64,000 nucleotides of DNA from Nitrospirillum amazonense (GTDB lineage Bacteria; Pseudomonadota; Alphaproteobacteria; Azospirillales; Azospirillaceae). Positions 15,693 through 24,735 of this stretch are shown in pieces. The position numbers were made by a program, and so were the translations under genes. The stretch is from NCBI RefSeq assembly GCF_007828035.1, contig NZ_VITV01000003.1, forward strand, positions 124,001-188,000, written 5' to 3'. Numbering within the stretch: the stretch's first letter is position 1; each line of letters starts with the position of its first letter. The notes beneath the pieces were generated by a model. That model had not been told where the DNA came from. It worked only from the letters and a program-made list of their open reading frames with translations, and searched no databases.

Positions 15693-17176
15693 TAATAGTC
15701 GGCGACCAGCCGGTCCAGCAGGCGGACGCCGTAGCCCGAGGCGCCCTTGGGTACGGTGGCGCCGTCCTTCTTGGTCCAGGCGGTGCCGGCGATGTCCAGG
15801 TGGGCCCACGGCACGTCATTGACGAAGCGCTGCAGGAAGACGGCGCCGATGATGCTGCCGGCCTTGCCCGGGCTGCCGATGTTCTTCATGTCGGCGACAT
15901 CGCAGTCGATGTCCTTGTCGTAAGCCGCCCCCAGGGGCAGACGCCACAGCGTCTCGCCCGTCTTGAGGCCGGCGTCGGTCAGACGCTGCGACAGCTCGTC
16001 GTTGTTGGAGAACAGGCCGGCGTGCTCATTGCCCAGCGAGACGATGATGGCGCCGGTCAGGGTGGCCAGATCGACCATGAAGCGCGGCTTGAACGTCGCC
16101 TGGGTATACCACAGGGCATCGGCCAGGATCAGGCGGCCCTCGGCGTCCGTGTTCAACACCTCGATCGTCTGGCCGGACATGCTGGTGACGACGTCGCCCG
16201 GGCGCTGGGCGTTGCCGTCGGGCATGTTCTCCACCAGGGCGACCACGCCGACGACGTTGGCCTTGGCCTTGCGGCCGGCCAGGGCGGCCATCAGGCCGAT
16301 GACGGCACCGGAGCCCGCCATGTCCCACTTCATATCCTCCATCCCGGCGGCCGGCTTGATGGAGATGCCGCCGGTGTCGAAGGTGACGCCCTTGCCCACG
16401 AACGCCAGGGGGGCTGCCCCCTTCTCACCGCCGTCCCAGCGCATGATGACCAGCCGCGGCGGCTTGGCCGAGCCCTGGCCCACGCCCAGCAGCGCGCCCA
16501 TGCCCAGCTTCTTCATCTGCTTCTCGTCCAGCACCTCGACCTTCACGCCCAGCTCGGTCAGGGCCTGGCAGCGCTCGGCCAGGGTCTCGGGGTAGATGAC
16601 GTTCGGCGGTTCCGACACCACGTCGCGGGTGAGGAAGACGCCGTCGGCGATCTTCTCCAGTTTGCCGTAAGCCTTCTTGGCGGCGGCATGCTCGGCCGTG
16701 GCCAGGGTCAGCTTCTTCAGCGTCGGCTTCTGGTCCTTCGGCTCCTTGGTCCGGTACTTGTCGAAACGGTAGGAGCGCAGGCGGGCGCCGTAGCCGACGT
16801 TGGCGGCGAAGGTGGCCGGCGCCAGGATCAGGCCGTCATGGCCGTCCAGCACCAGGGTGGCATCAGGGTCGCCGGCGCGGGCCAGGCTGGCGGCCACGGT
16901 GCCGCCCAGCGACTGGGCCGTCAGGTCCGTCACCTTCTCGGCGGCGCCGATGCCCACCAGCAGGATGCGCGCATAGTCGGTGCCGCCGGGGGCCAGCAGG
17001 GTCAGCGTCTCATCCGCCTTGCCGGTGTAGCGGCCGGCTTCCATAGCGCGGGCCAGGGCACCGCCGCTCTTCTGGTCCAACTCGGCGCCCAGGCTGCCCA
17101 GGCCGCGGCCCTGCGACACCGTGATGGCCAGGACGCCGGATTGCGGCAGGGCGTTCTGGGCGTAAGCGATCTTCAT
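15683..17176 (-). CDS. pepA: Leucyl (cytosol) aminopeptidase PepA
   Basis: A 497-aa M17 aminopeptidase releasing N-terminal residues from peptides. The two-metal site motifs are present: GKGVTFDTGG, KWDMAGSGAV and the signature NTDAEGRLILADAL. The C-terminal catalytic half is well conserved while the first ~170 residues are variable, as usual. A clear GAGAGG site precedes the ATG at 17176. It diverges from lptF, the standard alphaproteobacterial order, and is followed by holC. Confidence 0.96.
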   Translation of the reverse strand: MKIAYAQNALPQSGVLAITVSQGRGLGSLGAELDQKSGGALARAMEAGRYTGKADETLTLLAPGGTDYARILLVGIGAAEKVTDLTAQSLGGTVAASLARAGDPDATLVLDGHDGLILAPATFAANVGYGARLRSYRFDKYRTKEPKDQKPTLKKLTLATAEHAAAKKAYGKLEKIADGVFLTRDVVSEPPNVIYPETLAERCQALTELGVKVEVLDEKQMKKLGMGALLGVGQGSAKPPRLVIMRWDGGEKGAAPLAFVGKGVTFDTGGISIKPAAGMEDMKWDMAGSGAVIGLMAALAGRKAKANVVGVVALVENMPDGNAQRPGDVVTSMSGQTIEVLNTDAEGRLILADALWYTQATFKPRFMVDLATLTGAIIVSLGNEHAGLFSNNDELSQRLTDAGLKTGETLWRLPLGAAYDKDIDCDVADMKNIGSPGKAGSIIGAVFLQRFVNDVPWAHLDIAGTAWTKKDGATVPKGASGYGVRLLDRLVADYYEG

Positions 17177-17577
17177 CTTGCCTCTCTTGGTCGGTCCCTT
17201 GGGATCCTTGGAACGGGGGCGCCTCTGGGCGCCTGGACCCGTCCGGATGGCTTCGCCTTATGGCGTTGGAAGTCCTATACAGGATTTCTGAATGTTGTAC
17301 GTCAACGCTCGAAATCCAGACCTTTTGTCCCAGGCGGTTGTTTCCGGAGACGGGAGTCGATAAGAACTGCGTGCCAAGCCTAGTCGGGCGGGGTTCCATG
17401 CCGGCTGTCGTCGGCTTGGCGGCGGGGTGTCGCGCCCTGGTTTCGCCAAATTGTGGGGCCCTATAGTGGCCAGGCCGCCGGTGCCCCTGATATGGGGCGC
17501 CGCGGTGGTCGGATCGGCGGGATGCGCGGGCGCCGTGGTGGCGGGCGCCGGTCCCGCCTTGTGTGTTGTGGAGCACG
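17177..17577. other. Divergent pepA/lptF intergenic region
   Basis: About 400 bp without a credible gene. The pepA side has TTGACG (17305-17300, minus) with TGTATA 18 bp on (17281-17276). On the lptF side TATAGT (17462-17467) could be a -10 box, with no good -35. I see no strong palindrome. Confidence 0.6.
17276..17305 (-). promoter_or_regulatory. Candidate pepA promoter
   Basis: TTGACG and TGTATA on the minus strand are separated by 18 bp, about 100 bp before the pepA start. This is a fair sigma-70-type match in a GC-rich intergenic region; the transcription start is unproven. Confidence 0.4.
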
Positions 17578-18744
17578 ATGAACCTGATCGGCCGGTATTT
17601 GTCGCGCAACCTCGTCGTGGCGATGATTTTCATCACGGCCGGGTTGTCCTCGACCATCTGGATGACGCAGTCCCTGCGCCTGATCCAGCTGGTGGTCGAG
17701 GGCGGGGCGCCGATCAGCATGTTCCTGCGCCTTGCGTTTTCCACCCTGCCGACCTTCCTGGCGCTGGTCATGCCCTGGGGCGTGCTGATCGCCACGCTGT
17801 TCACCTACAACCGCCTGACGCTGGACAGCGAGCTGGTGGTCATGCGCGCCGCCGGCATGGGGCCGCTGACGCTGGCCCGGCCCGCGCTGCAGCTGTCGGC
17901 CATCGTGCTGTTCCTCTGCCTGCTGCTGAACCTGTTCCTGGCGCCGGCGGCGCAGCGCGAGTTCGTGCGCCTGCGCGAGGAGATCCGCACCGACTATTCC
18001 TCCGTCCTGCTGCGCGAAGGCACGTTCAACGACGTGGGCGAGGGCAAGACCGTCTATGTCCGCCAGCGCGGGGCGGAGGGCATGCTGAACGGCCTGATCA
18101 TCTACGACAACAGCAAGCCGCAGCGCCCGGTGATGACCATCGCCGACCATGGCATCCTGGTGACGGCCGAGGCCGGCCCCCGCGTCATCGTCTATGACGG
18201 CGTGCGCCAGGAATACGACCGGGACACCGGCCACGCATCCAACCTGGAATTCAAACGCTACACGGTGGACCTGAAAGTGCTGAACGCCGGGGAAGCCCAG
18301 CGCTGGCCTGACCCGCGCGAACGGACGCTGAGCGACCTGCTGTTCGACACCGGCAACCCGACCGACACCCAGCTGCGCCCGCGCCTGAACCAGGAGCTGC
18401 ACCAGCGTTTCGCGACACCGCTGCTGGCGCCGGCCTTCGCCATGATCGCGCTGACGGCGCTGATGTCCGGTGAATTCTCGCGCCGGGGGCAGGCCCGCCG
18501 CATCGCCTTGGCCGTGGTCTTCGGCATGCTGCTGCAGGCCATGATGCTGGGCATCTCCAACCTGGCGGTGAAGACCCAGGCCTTCAATGCCGTGCTGTAT
18601 GTCGTGGGCATTCTGCCGGTGGCTATCGGCTACTGGTACCTTGAGAATTGGCGGCGTCTGAGCCGGGGAGCGGCGGGCCGGTCCGGCACCACCCCGCCGG
18701 CGGGGCCGCCCGCCACGGGACCTTTGGGCGGAAAGGCGGCCTGA
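17578..18744 (+). CDS. lptF: LPS export ABC permease LptF
   Basis: A 388-aa YjgP/YjgQ permease. Three N-terminal helices (~15-120), a periplasmic beta-jellyroll (~130-265) and three C-terminal helices form the LptF fold. Motifs: LPTFLALVMPWGVLIATLF, LDSELVVMRAAGMGP and NRL..ELV. With LptG and the ATPase LptB it extracts lipopolysaccharide from the inner membrane and passes it to LptC/A. The ATG at 17578 begins MNLIGRYLSRNL, matching the family. lptG follows after 4 bp. Confidence 0.95.
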   Translation: MNLIGRYLSRNLVVAMIFITAGLSSTIWMTQSLRLIQLVVEGGAPISMFLRLAFSTLPTFLALVMPWGVLIATLFTYNRLTLDSELVVMRAAGMGPLTLARPALQLSAIVLFLCLLLNLFLAPAAQREFVRLREEIRTDYSSVLLREGTFNDVGEGKTVYVRQRGAEGMLNGLIIYDNSKPQRPVMTIADHGILVTAEAGPRVIVYDGVRQEYDRDTGHASNLEFKRYTVDLKVLNAGEAQRWPDPRERTLSDLLFDTGNPTDTQLRPRLNQELHQRFATPLLAPAFAMIALTALMSGEFSRRGQARRIALAVVFGMLLQAMMLGISNLAVKTQAFNAVLYVVGILPVAIGYWYLENWRRLSRGAAGRSGTTPPAGPPATGPLGGKAA

Positions 18745-18748
18745 AATC

Positions 18749-19855
18749 ATGCGCATCTCGCCCACGCTGTCCGTCTACATCACTCGCCAGTTCGTGTTCT
18801 GGTTCCTGATCATCCTCGGGGGCATGCTGGCGCTCGTCCTGCTGCTGGACACGGTGGAGCTGCTGCGCCGGGCCGCCGCCAAGACGGACGCCACCTTCCA
18901 GATCGTGCTGAGCATGGCGCTGCTGAAGCTGCCGGAGATCGGCCAGCAGATCTTCCCCTTCGGCGTGCTGTTCGGGGCCATGTATACCTTCTTCCGCATG
19001 ACCCGCAGCGCGGAGCTGGTGGTGGTGCGCGCCGCCGGCATTTCCGTGTGGCAGTTCATGACGCCGGTGCTGCTGACATCCCTGGTGGTCGGCATCCTGA
19101 ACATCACACTGCTCAGTCCCGTGTTCGCCACCATGCTGGCGCGGTATGAGCAGCTGGAAAGCCGCTATCTGCGCGGCCAGCAGAGTTCCCTGGACGTGGC
19201 GCGCTCCGGTGTCTGGCTGCGCCAGGTACAGGAGGGGGATAACGGCAACTACCTGATCCACGCAGAATCCGTGGGGCCAGGCAAGCCGGTGAACCTGCGC
19301 ACCGTTACCATCCTGCTGTTCAATGGCAGCGACCAGATTCCGGTGGGCCGCCTCGATTCCGAAACGGCGGAGCTGCAGAAGGGCCAGTGGGTGCTGCGCA
19401 ACGCCTGGCTGAACCGGCCGGGCCGCCCGACCCAGCATGTCGACGGCATGGCCCTGCCGACCGACCTGACGGAAGCCCGCATCCAGGAAAGCTTCGCCCC
19501 GCCGGACACGCTGTCGTTCTGGGAACTGCCGAGCTTCATCCAGACGCTGGAGCAGGCGGGCCTGTCGTCGGTGCGGCACCGCATGTACTACGAGTCGATG
19601 CTGGCCGTGCCCGCCTTCTTCTGCGCCATGGTCTTCCTGGCCGGCACTTTCTCCCTGCGCCATGCCCGCCGGGGCGGCACCTTGCAGATGCTGGGCACCG
19701 GCCTGGTGACGGCGCTGGTGCTGTTCGTCAGCCAGAACATCATCCAGGCGCTGGGCCGCAGCGGCGTGCTGCCCGTCTTCCTGGCCGCCTGGGCGCCGGC
19801 CGGCGTCTGCCTGATGCTGGGAACCGCCGCCCTGCTGCACCTGGAGGATGGCTGA
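18749..19855 (+). CDS. lptG: LPS export ABC permease LptG
   Basis: A 368-aa partner of LptF with the same topology: helices at ~15-35, ~50-80 and ~100-120, a periplasmic jellyroll, and three C-terminal helices. Motifs: LKLPEIGQQIFPFGVLFGAM and RSAELVVVRAAGISVWQ. It starts 4 bp after lptF and is surely co-transcribed. In many alphaproteobacteria lptD comes next; here surA follows after 115 bp, so the outer-membrane translocon gene must lie elsewhere. Confidence 0.95.
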   Translation: MRISPTLSVYITRQFVFWFLIILGGMLALVLLLDTVELLRRAAAKTDATFQIVLSMALLKLPEIGQQIFPFGVLFGAMYTFFRMTRSAELVVVRAAGISVWQFMTPVLLTSLVVGILNITLLSPVFATMLARYEQLESRYLRGQQSSLDVARSGVWLRQVQEGDNGNYLIHAESVGPGKPVNLRTVTILLFNGSDQIPVGRLDSETAELQKGQWVLRNAWLNRPGRPTQHVDGMALPTDLTEARIQESFAPPDTLSFWELPSFIQTLEQAGLSSVRHRMYYESMLAVPAFFCAMVFLAGTFSLRHARRGGTLQMLGTGLVTALVLFVSQNIIQALGRSGVLPVFLAAWAPAGVCLMLGTAALLHLEDG

Positions 19856-19970
19856 GCACCATCCTCGCGCCGCACACCGGCTTGCGGGGGCCGTTTGCCT
19901 TCGCCCCCCCTTGGCTCTATAAGTTCCGTTCTTCGTTTCTCCCCGGTCCCCGCTTTTCCGGTAAGGTCAG

Positions 19971-21326
19971 ATGATCCAACTTTCCCGCCGTTCCGCCGCT
20001 GCCGTGCTTGCCTTCGGCCTGACCCTGGGCACGAGCCTGGCCACGCCCGCGCTGGCGCAGCTGGCCGGCCCCCGGACGGCCGCCGCCACCAACGGCATGG
20101 CCCTGGGCCCGCGCCTCGCGGCCCAGCCGCAGGGCCAGCAGGAAGAGCGCATCGTCGCCGTGGTGAATGACGAGGCCATTTCCCAGACCGACCTGGCCGG
20201 CCGCATGCGCCTGGCCATCGTCAACACCGGCCTGCCCGACACGCCGGACGTGGAACAGAAGCTGAAGCCCCAGGTGCTGCGCCTGCTGATCGACGAGAAG
20301 CTGGAGCTGCAGGAAGCCAAGAAGCAGAACCTGGTGGTGACGGACGAGGAGGTGGACCGGGAGTTCGCCCGCCTGGCCAAGCAGAACAAGGCCCCCTCAC
20401 CGGAAAGCTTCGCCGCCAACCTGGAACGCGAAGGCGTGCCCGTCGCCGCCCTGAAGGACCAGATGCGCGCCAACATCGCCTGGAACAAGGTGGTGCAGCG
20501 CCGCATCCGTCCCACCATCCAGGTGAGCGACGAGGAGATCGACAGCCGCACCTCGCGCATCATCGCGAACGCCGGTAAGCCCGAGTACCTACTGACGGAA
20601 ATCTTCATCTCCGTCGACAATCCCAAGCTGGACCAGGACGCCCACCAGCTGGCCGACAAGTTGGTTGGTGAGATCACTCACGGCGCCAACTTCGCCGCCG
20701 TGGCCCAGCAGTTCTCGCAGAGCGCCACGGCCGCGGCCGGCGGCGACATGGGCTGGGTGCAGCAGGGGCAGCTGGAGCCGGCGCTGGATCGCGCGCTGCA
20801 GCGCCTGCCCACGGGCCAGGTTTCGGTGCCGCTGCGCGGCGCCGGTGGCTACTACATCTTCCTGGTCCGGGACGAACGCACGGTGACCGGTGGCGATCCC
20901 GCCGACATCCAGGTGTCCGTGGGCCAGGTGGTGGTGCCCGTTCCGCCCGGCACGGACGTCCAGGCGCTCGGCCAAGCCGTGAAGAAGGTCGGTGACACCT
21001 CGCACAGCTGCGAGGCTCTGGCCGCTGCCGCCAAGGCCAACCTGCCGGGTTCCACCACCCGTGCCCAGCCCATGACCCGCCTGGGTGACATCCCCGGTGA
21101 GCTGTCAAAGCTGATCGGCCGTCTGGGCGTGGGGCAGGCCACCGACCCGCTGGAAACCCAGGCCGGCCTGATGCTGTTGATGGTGTGCGACCGCAAGGTG
21201 CCGGAGGGCAGCGCCCCGCCGCGCGACCAGGTGGCCAACATGATCGGTGGCGAGCGTATGGACATGCTACAGCGGCGCAACCTGCGCGACCTGCGGCGCG
21301 CTGCCACCATCGACATCCGTAGCTGA
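19971..21326 (+). CDS. surA: Periplasmic chaperone / peptidyl-prolyl isomerase SurA
   Basis: A 451-aa protein with a signal peptide (cleavage near ATPALAQ, ~29). The SurA N-terminal chaperone domain spans ~58-190 (IVAVVNDEAISQTDL; LRLLIDEKLELQEA), followed by a parvulin domain at ~205-300 (GGDMGWVQQGQL) and a degenerate second one. It helps outer-membrane proteins fold. The genes around it (lptFG upstream, pdxA-rsmA downstream) are its usual neighbours. The gap to lptG may hold its promoter. Confidence 0.94.
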   Translation: MIQLSRRSAAAVLAFGLTLGTSLATPALAQLAGPRTAAATNGMALGPRLAAQPQGQQEERIVAVVNDEAISQTDLAGRMRLAIVNTGLPDTPDVEQKLKPQVLRLLIDEKLELQEAKKQNLVVTDEEVDREFARLAKQNKAPSPESFAANLEREGVPVAALKDQMRANIAWNKVVQRRIRPTIQVSDEEIDSRTSRIIANAGKPEYLLTEIFISVDNPKLDQDAHQLADKLVGEITHGANFAAVAQQFSQSATAAAGGDMGWVQQGQLEPALDRALQRLPTGQVSVPLRGAGGYYIFLVRDERTVTGGDPADIQVSVGQVVVPVPPGTDVQALGQAVKKVGDTSHSCEALAAAAKANLPGSTTRAQPMTRLGDIPGELSKLIGRLGVGQATDPLETQAGLMLLMVCDRKVPEGSAPPRDQVANMIGGERMDMLQRRNLRDLRRAATIDIRS

Positions 21327-21330
21327 GGGG

Positions 21331-21348
21331 CGGGGGCGACAGCCCCCG
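21331..21348 (+). other. Small hairpin between surA and pdxA
   Basis: CGGGGGC and GCCCCCG pair perfectly over 7 bp with a GACA loop in the 31-bp surA-pdxA gap. No T-run follows. It may modulate pdxA translation or mRNA stability; function is unproven. Confidence 0.3.
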
Positions 21349-21357
21349 ATCCGTTTC

Positions 21358-22380
21358 ATGACCGCGTCGCTTTCCTCGTCCCCCTTGCCCCTGGCCCTGA
21401 CCATGGGCGAACCGGCCGGCATCGGCGGCGAGATCGCCTTGATGGCCTGGCGGCTGCGGCGTGACCGGGGCCTGGCGCCTTTTTTCCTGATCGACAGTCC
21501 GGACCGCCTGGCGGCCCTGGCCCGCGCCACCGGCCTTGATGCCCAGGTGCGGGAGATCGCCGACCCAGCGGAAACCGCCGCCGTCTTCGATGAGGCCCTG
21601 CCGGTCCTGCGCCAGGATCTGGCCGCCCCTGTGGTCCCGGGCCAGCCGGATCCGGCCAACGGCAGCGCCGTCATCGCCAGCATAGACCGGGCCGTGGCCC
21701 TGGTGCGGACGGGCCAGGCGGCGGCCGTGGTGACCAATCCCATCCAGAAAAGCAGCCTCTACGCCGCCGGCTTCCGCCATCCCGGCCACACCGAGTACTT
21801 GGCCCACCTGGCTGGGATGACGGAGGAACCGGTGATGCTGCTGGAGGGGGGCGGCCTGCGCGTCGCCCTGGCCACCATCCATGTGGCGCTGAAGGACGTG
21901 CCTGGCCTGCTGACGCCGGCGGTGCTGCTGCACACGGCGCGGACGACGTATCAGGCACTGCGCCGCGACTTCGGCCTCAGCCAGCCGCGCCTGGCCGTGG
22001 CCGCGCTGAACCCGCACGCGGGCGAGGGCGGTGCCATGGGGCGGGAGGAGATCGAGATCATCGCCCCCGTTGTGGCGACCTTGCGGGAAGAGGGGATGGC
22101 CGTCGCCGGCCCGCTGCCGGCCGATACCCTGTTCCATGCCGGCGCGCGCGCCACCTACGACGCCGTCATCTGCCAGTATCACGACCAGGGGCTGATCCCG
22201 TTGAAGACCCTGGATTTCGACACGGGTGTCAACATCACCCTGGGCCTGCCCTTCATCCGCACTTCCCCCGACCACGGCACCGCCCTGTCCCTGGCCGGCA
22301 CGGCCAAGGCCAGCCCGTCCAGCCTGGTGGCGGCCCTGCTGTCCGCCAATCGCCTGGGGCGGCAGCGCGCCGCCGCCTGA
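21358..22380 (+). CDS. pdxA: 4-hydroxythreonine-4-phosphate dehydrogenase PdxA
   Basis: A 340-aa NAD-dependent enzyme of the DXP-dependent pyridoxal phosphate pathway. It opens with TMGEPAGIGGEIAL, and the metal ligands His174 (ATIHVAL), His219 (LNPHAGEGG) and His274 (YHDQGLIPLK) are in place. The ATG at 21358 gives the family start; the frame is open upstream inside surA. rsmA follows after 23 bp, a very common pair. Confidence 0.95.
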   Translation: MTASLSSSPLPLALTMGEPAGIGGEIALMAWRLRRDRGLAPFFLIDSPDRLAALARATGLDAQVREIADPAETAAVFDEALPVLRQDLAAPVVPGQPDPANGSAVIASIDRAVALVRTGQAAAVVTNPIQKSSLYAAGFRHPGHTEYLAHLAGMTEEPVMLLEGGGLRVALATIHVALKDVPGLLTPAVLLHTARTTYQALRRDFGLSQPRLAVAALNPHAGEGGAMGREEIEIIAPVVATLREEGMAVAGPLPADTLFHAGARATYDAVICQYHDQGLIPLKTLDFDTGVNITLGLPFIRTSPDHGTALSLAGTAKASPSSLVAALLSANRLGRQRAAA

Positions 22381-22403
22381 CTTTCTCTTATCAAGACCGC
22401 CCC

Positions 22404-23252
22404 ATGACCAGCCTTGTCCACCTGCCGCCCCTGCGCGACGTCATCGCCCGTTTCGACCTGGGCGCCCGCAAGGCGCTGGGTCAGCACTTCCTGCTGGACC
22501 TGAACCTGACGGCGCGGGTGGCCGCTGCTGCCGGCGACCTGGCCGGCGTCACTGTCATCGAGGTGGGCCCGGGCCCTGGCGGCCTGACCCGCGCCCTGGT
22601 GGAAAGCGAGGCCAAGGCGGTGGTGGCGGTGGAGCGGGACAGCCGTTTCGTCGCCGCCCTGGCCGATGTGGTGGAGGCCGCTGCCGGCCGCTTGACCATT
22701 GTGGAGGGCGACGCGCTGGAGGTCGACATGACCGCCATCGCCCCGGCGCCGCGCGCCATCGTCGCCAACCTGCCCTACAACGTAGGGACGCCCATGCTGG
22801 TGGGCTGGCTACGCCAGATCCAGGAATTCCGCAGCCTGACGCTGATGTTCCAGAAGGAAGTAGTGGACCGCATCGTCGCCACGCCACGCACCAAGGATTA
22901 CGGCCGCCTGGCGGTCATGAGCCAGTGGCTGGCCGACGCGCGGCTGGTGTTCGACATCCCGCCGCAGGCCTTTTCCCCGCCGCCCAAGGTCATGTCGGCG
23001 GTGGTGCACATCACCCCGCGCGCCCTACCGGCCGACGCCCCGTCATTCAAGGATATGGAGCGGGTGGTGGCAGCATGCTTCAACCAGCGGCGCAAGATGC
23101 TGCGCGCCGGGCTGAAGGGCCTGGTGGCCCAGCCCGAACCCCTGCTGGAAGCCGCGGGCATCCTTCCCACGTCCCGGGCGGAGGAGGTGGACGTGGCGGG
23201 TTTCGTGCGCCTGGCCCACGCCTGGCGGGCGCACCAGGACGTGCAGGGTTAA
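22404..23252 (+). CDS. rsmA: 16S rRNA dimethyladenosine transferase RsmA (KsgA)
   Basis: A 282-aa SAM-dependent methyltransferase that dimethylates A1518 and A1519 of 16S rRNA during 30S assembly. Motifs: LGQHFLLD at the start, SAM-binding VIEVGPGPGGLTRAL, and the catalytic NLPYNVGTPML. The C-terminal domain (ACFNQRRKMLRAGLKGL) is complete. Last gene of the lptF-lptG-surA-pdxA-rsmA group; a 165-bp gap follows. Confidence 0.96.
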   Translation: MTSLVHLPPLRDVIARFDLGARKALGQHFLLDLNLTARVAAAAGDLAGVTVIEVGPGPGGLTRALVESEAKAVVAVERDSRFVAALADVVEAAAGRLTIVEGDALEVDMTAIAPAPRAIVANLPYNVGTPMLVGWLRQIQEFRSLTLMFQKEVVDRIVATPRTKDYGRLAVMSQWLADARLVFDIPPQAFSPPPKVMSAVVHITPRALPADAPSFKDMERVVAACFNQRRKMLRAGLKGLVAQPEPLLEAAGILPTSRAEEVDVAGFVRLAHAWRAHQDVQG

Positions 23253-23326
23253 CAAACCGCCCACGGTTAGATTGTCTCCCGGTTCTGCCTGTTATGCGGT
23301 TCACGCAGGCTGTCCATGCCTGAGTG

Positions 23327-23351
23327 GTGACGCGTTTATGATGCCCGTCAC
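23327..23351. promoter_or_regulatory. Inverted repeat upstream of the 23.4-kb lipoprotein gene
   Basis: GTGACG and CGTCAC flank a 13-bp spacer in the gap between rsmA and the lipoprotein gene. It could be an operator or weak transcript hairpin; no T-run follows. Confidence 0.25.
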
Positions 23352-23417
23352 TCCCGCCCGCGCCTCGCTTCGCTAGCTTTGCGATACGGAACGACGCTGA
23401 AATTTGGGGATGACACC

Positions 23418-23705
23418 ATGACCAAGCAGATCAATCACTGGGTGCGCCGCCTGCTACCCGCCCGCCTGCTACCCACCTTGGGCGTGCTGCTGCCCATCGC
23501 CGCCTGCAGCGGCGCACCGGACCATGACTACGTCCAGGTGGCCGACGAAAACCCCGCCTTTTCCAGCTGCTCCCAGTCCGCCTTCGACCTCTATCCCGGG
23601 GTCGAGCAAGGCGCCTTGCGCGCCGATCACCTGAACGCCTGCCTGGCCACCCGCCAGGCCAACGCCAACGATCAGGTTGCCGTGGCCCGCATCCACAGTT
23701 TCTGA
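23418..23705 (+). CDS. Small putative lipoprotein
   Basis: A 95-aa protein of unknown function. Residues ~10-30 are hydrophobic and end with a lipobox-like LPIAAC, so Cys30 is probably lipidated and the rest exposed to the periplasm. The mature part has two further cysteines (SSCSQSAFDLY; LNACLATRQ). The ATG at 23418 follows a GGGGATG purine stretch. No operon partner; its stop is 28 bp from the convergent GlxA-type gene. Confidence 0.6.
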   Translation: MTKQINHWVRRLLPARLLPTLGVLLPIAACSGAPDHDYVQVADENPAFSSCSQSAFDLYPGVEQGALRADHLNACLATRQANANDQVAVARIHSF

Positions 23706-23733
23706 GATCGGTGCCCGTCGTTCCGCTGTTGAA

Positions 23734-24735
23734 TTAGGCGTTCCCAAATCCCCGGGCCGCCTTGGGCGACGTGGGGTGATACACCCGCCAGACGCGCCGC
23801 ATCTGGCGGGTGGACGCGAAGCCCGCCCGCTCCGCCACGCTTTCCATGTCCAGCCGCGTATGGCCCAGCAACTGGGCCGCCAGCGCCACCCGCAGCCGGT
23901 TCACATAGTCCGGCAGGGTCATGCCCGTATGCTCGTTGAACAGCCGCGACAGATGGCGGGGGCTGGCGCCCGCCACGTCGGCCAGGGACTCTTGCGTCCA
24001 GGGGCGGGCCGGGTCGGCGGCGATGGCGTCCTGCACGCGGTGGACTGCCGGATGCACGTGGTTGCGTCCCTCCAGCCAGGCTGACAGCTGCGGATCGCCG
24101 CCCGCCCGCCGCAGGTAGACCACCAGGGCACGCGCCGCGGCCAAGGCCACCGCCGGCCCCACCATCTCCGCCACCAGATGCAGCATCAGGTCGATGCCGG
24201 CGGTGACACCGGCGCTGGTCGCCACCAGGCCATCCTCGACATACAACCGGTTCTCCAGGACCCGCGCCCGGGGTGCCAGGCGCGCCAGGGTCTCACAATC
24301 GCTGTAGTGGGTGGTGCAGGGCCGGCCGTCCAGCAGGCCGGCGCGGCCTGCCAGCAAGGCGCCGGCGCAGATGCTGACCAGCCGGTGGCGGGGCCGGACG
24401 CGGCGCCGCAGCCACTCGACGATGGCCTGGTTGCCGCTTTCCGTTTCCGCCGCGTCCGGCCCCTCATCCCCCAACATCTGTTCCACCGAGCCCACGACCA
24501 TGACCATGGCCTCGTCCGGCAGTGCCCGGGGCAGGGGCTCGATGCCCGTCACCGTCAGCCCGATGGATGTGAGCAGCGATGCCGCCGGGCCGACATAGCG
24601 GACGACGAAGCGCAGCCCGTCCTGTTCCACATTGGCTCGGCGCAACACTTCCACCGGCCCCGCCACGTCCAGCAGCAGCGTCCGGGGCGGCAGCACCACA
24701 TAGACGGGCAGGACGCGGGGGCCGGTTTTCGTCAT
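23734..24735 (-). CDS. GlxA-type transcriptional regulator (DJ-1/PfpI + AraC)
   Basis: A 333-aa regulator. Residues ~8-170 form a DJ-1/PfpI-like domain (VYVVLPPRTLLLDVAGPVEV; SICAGALLAGRAGLLDG), and the last ~105 residues an AraC helix-turn-helix pair (WTQESLADVAGASPRHLSRL; MESVAERAGFASTRQMRRVW). The start ATG overlaps the isochorismatase stop by 4 nt, so the two are co-translated. It probably controls this operon, where three copies of TGATGGC lie upstream. Confidence 0.9.
   Translation of the reverse strand: MTKTGPRVLPVYVVLPPRTLLLDVAGPVEVLRRANVEQDGLRFVVRYVGPAASLLTSIGLTVTGIEPLPRALPDEAMVMVVGSVEQMLGDEGPDAAETESGNQAIVEWLRRRVRPRHRLVSICAGALLAGRAGLLDGRPCTTHYSDCETLARLAPRARVLENRLYVEDGLVATSAGVTAGIDLMLHLVAEMVGPAVALAAARALVVYLRRAGGDPQLSAWLEGRNHVHPAVHRVQDAIAADPARPWTQESLADVAGASPRHLSRLFNEHTGMTLPDYVNRLRVALAAQLLGHTRLDMESVAERAGFASTRQMRRVWRVYHPTSPKAARGFGNA

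Noticed and set aside
15680-17383. 567-codon frame opposite pepA
   Set aside because: Antisense to a well-conserved aminopeptidase; composition Gly/Gln/His/Arg-rich without motifs.
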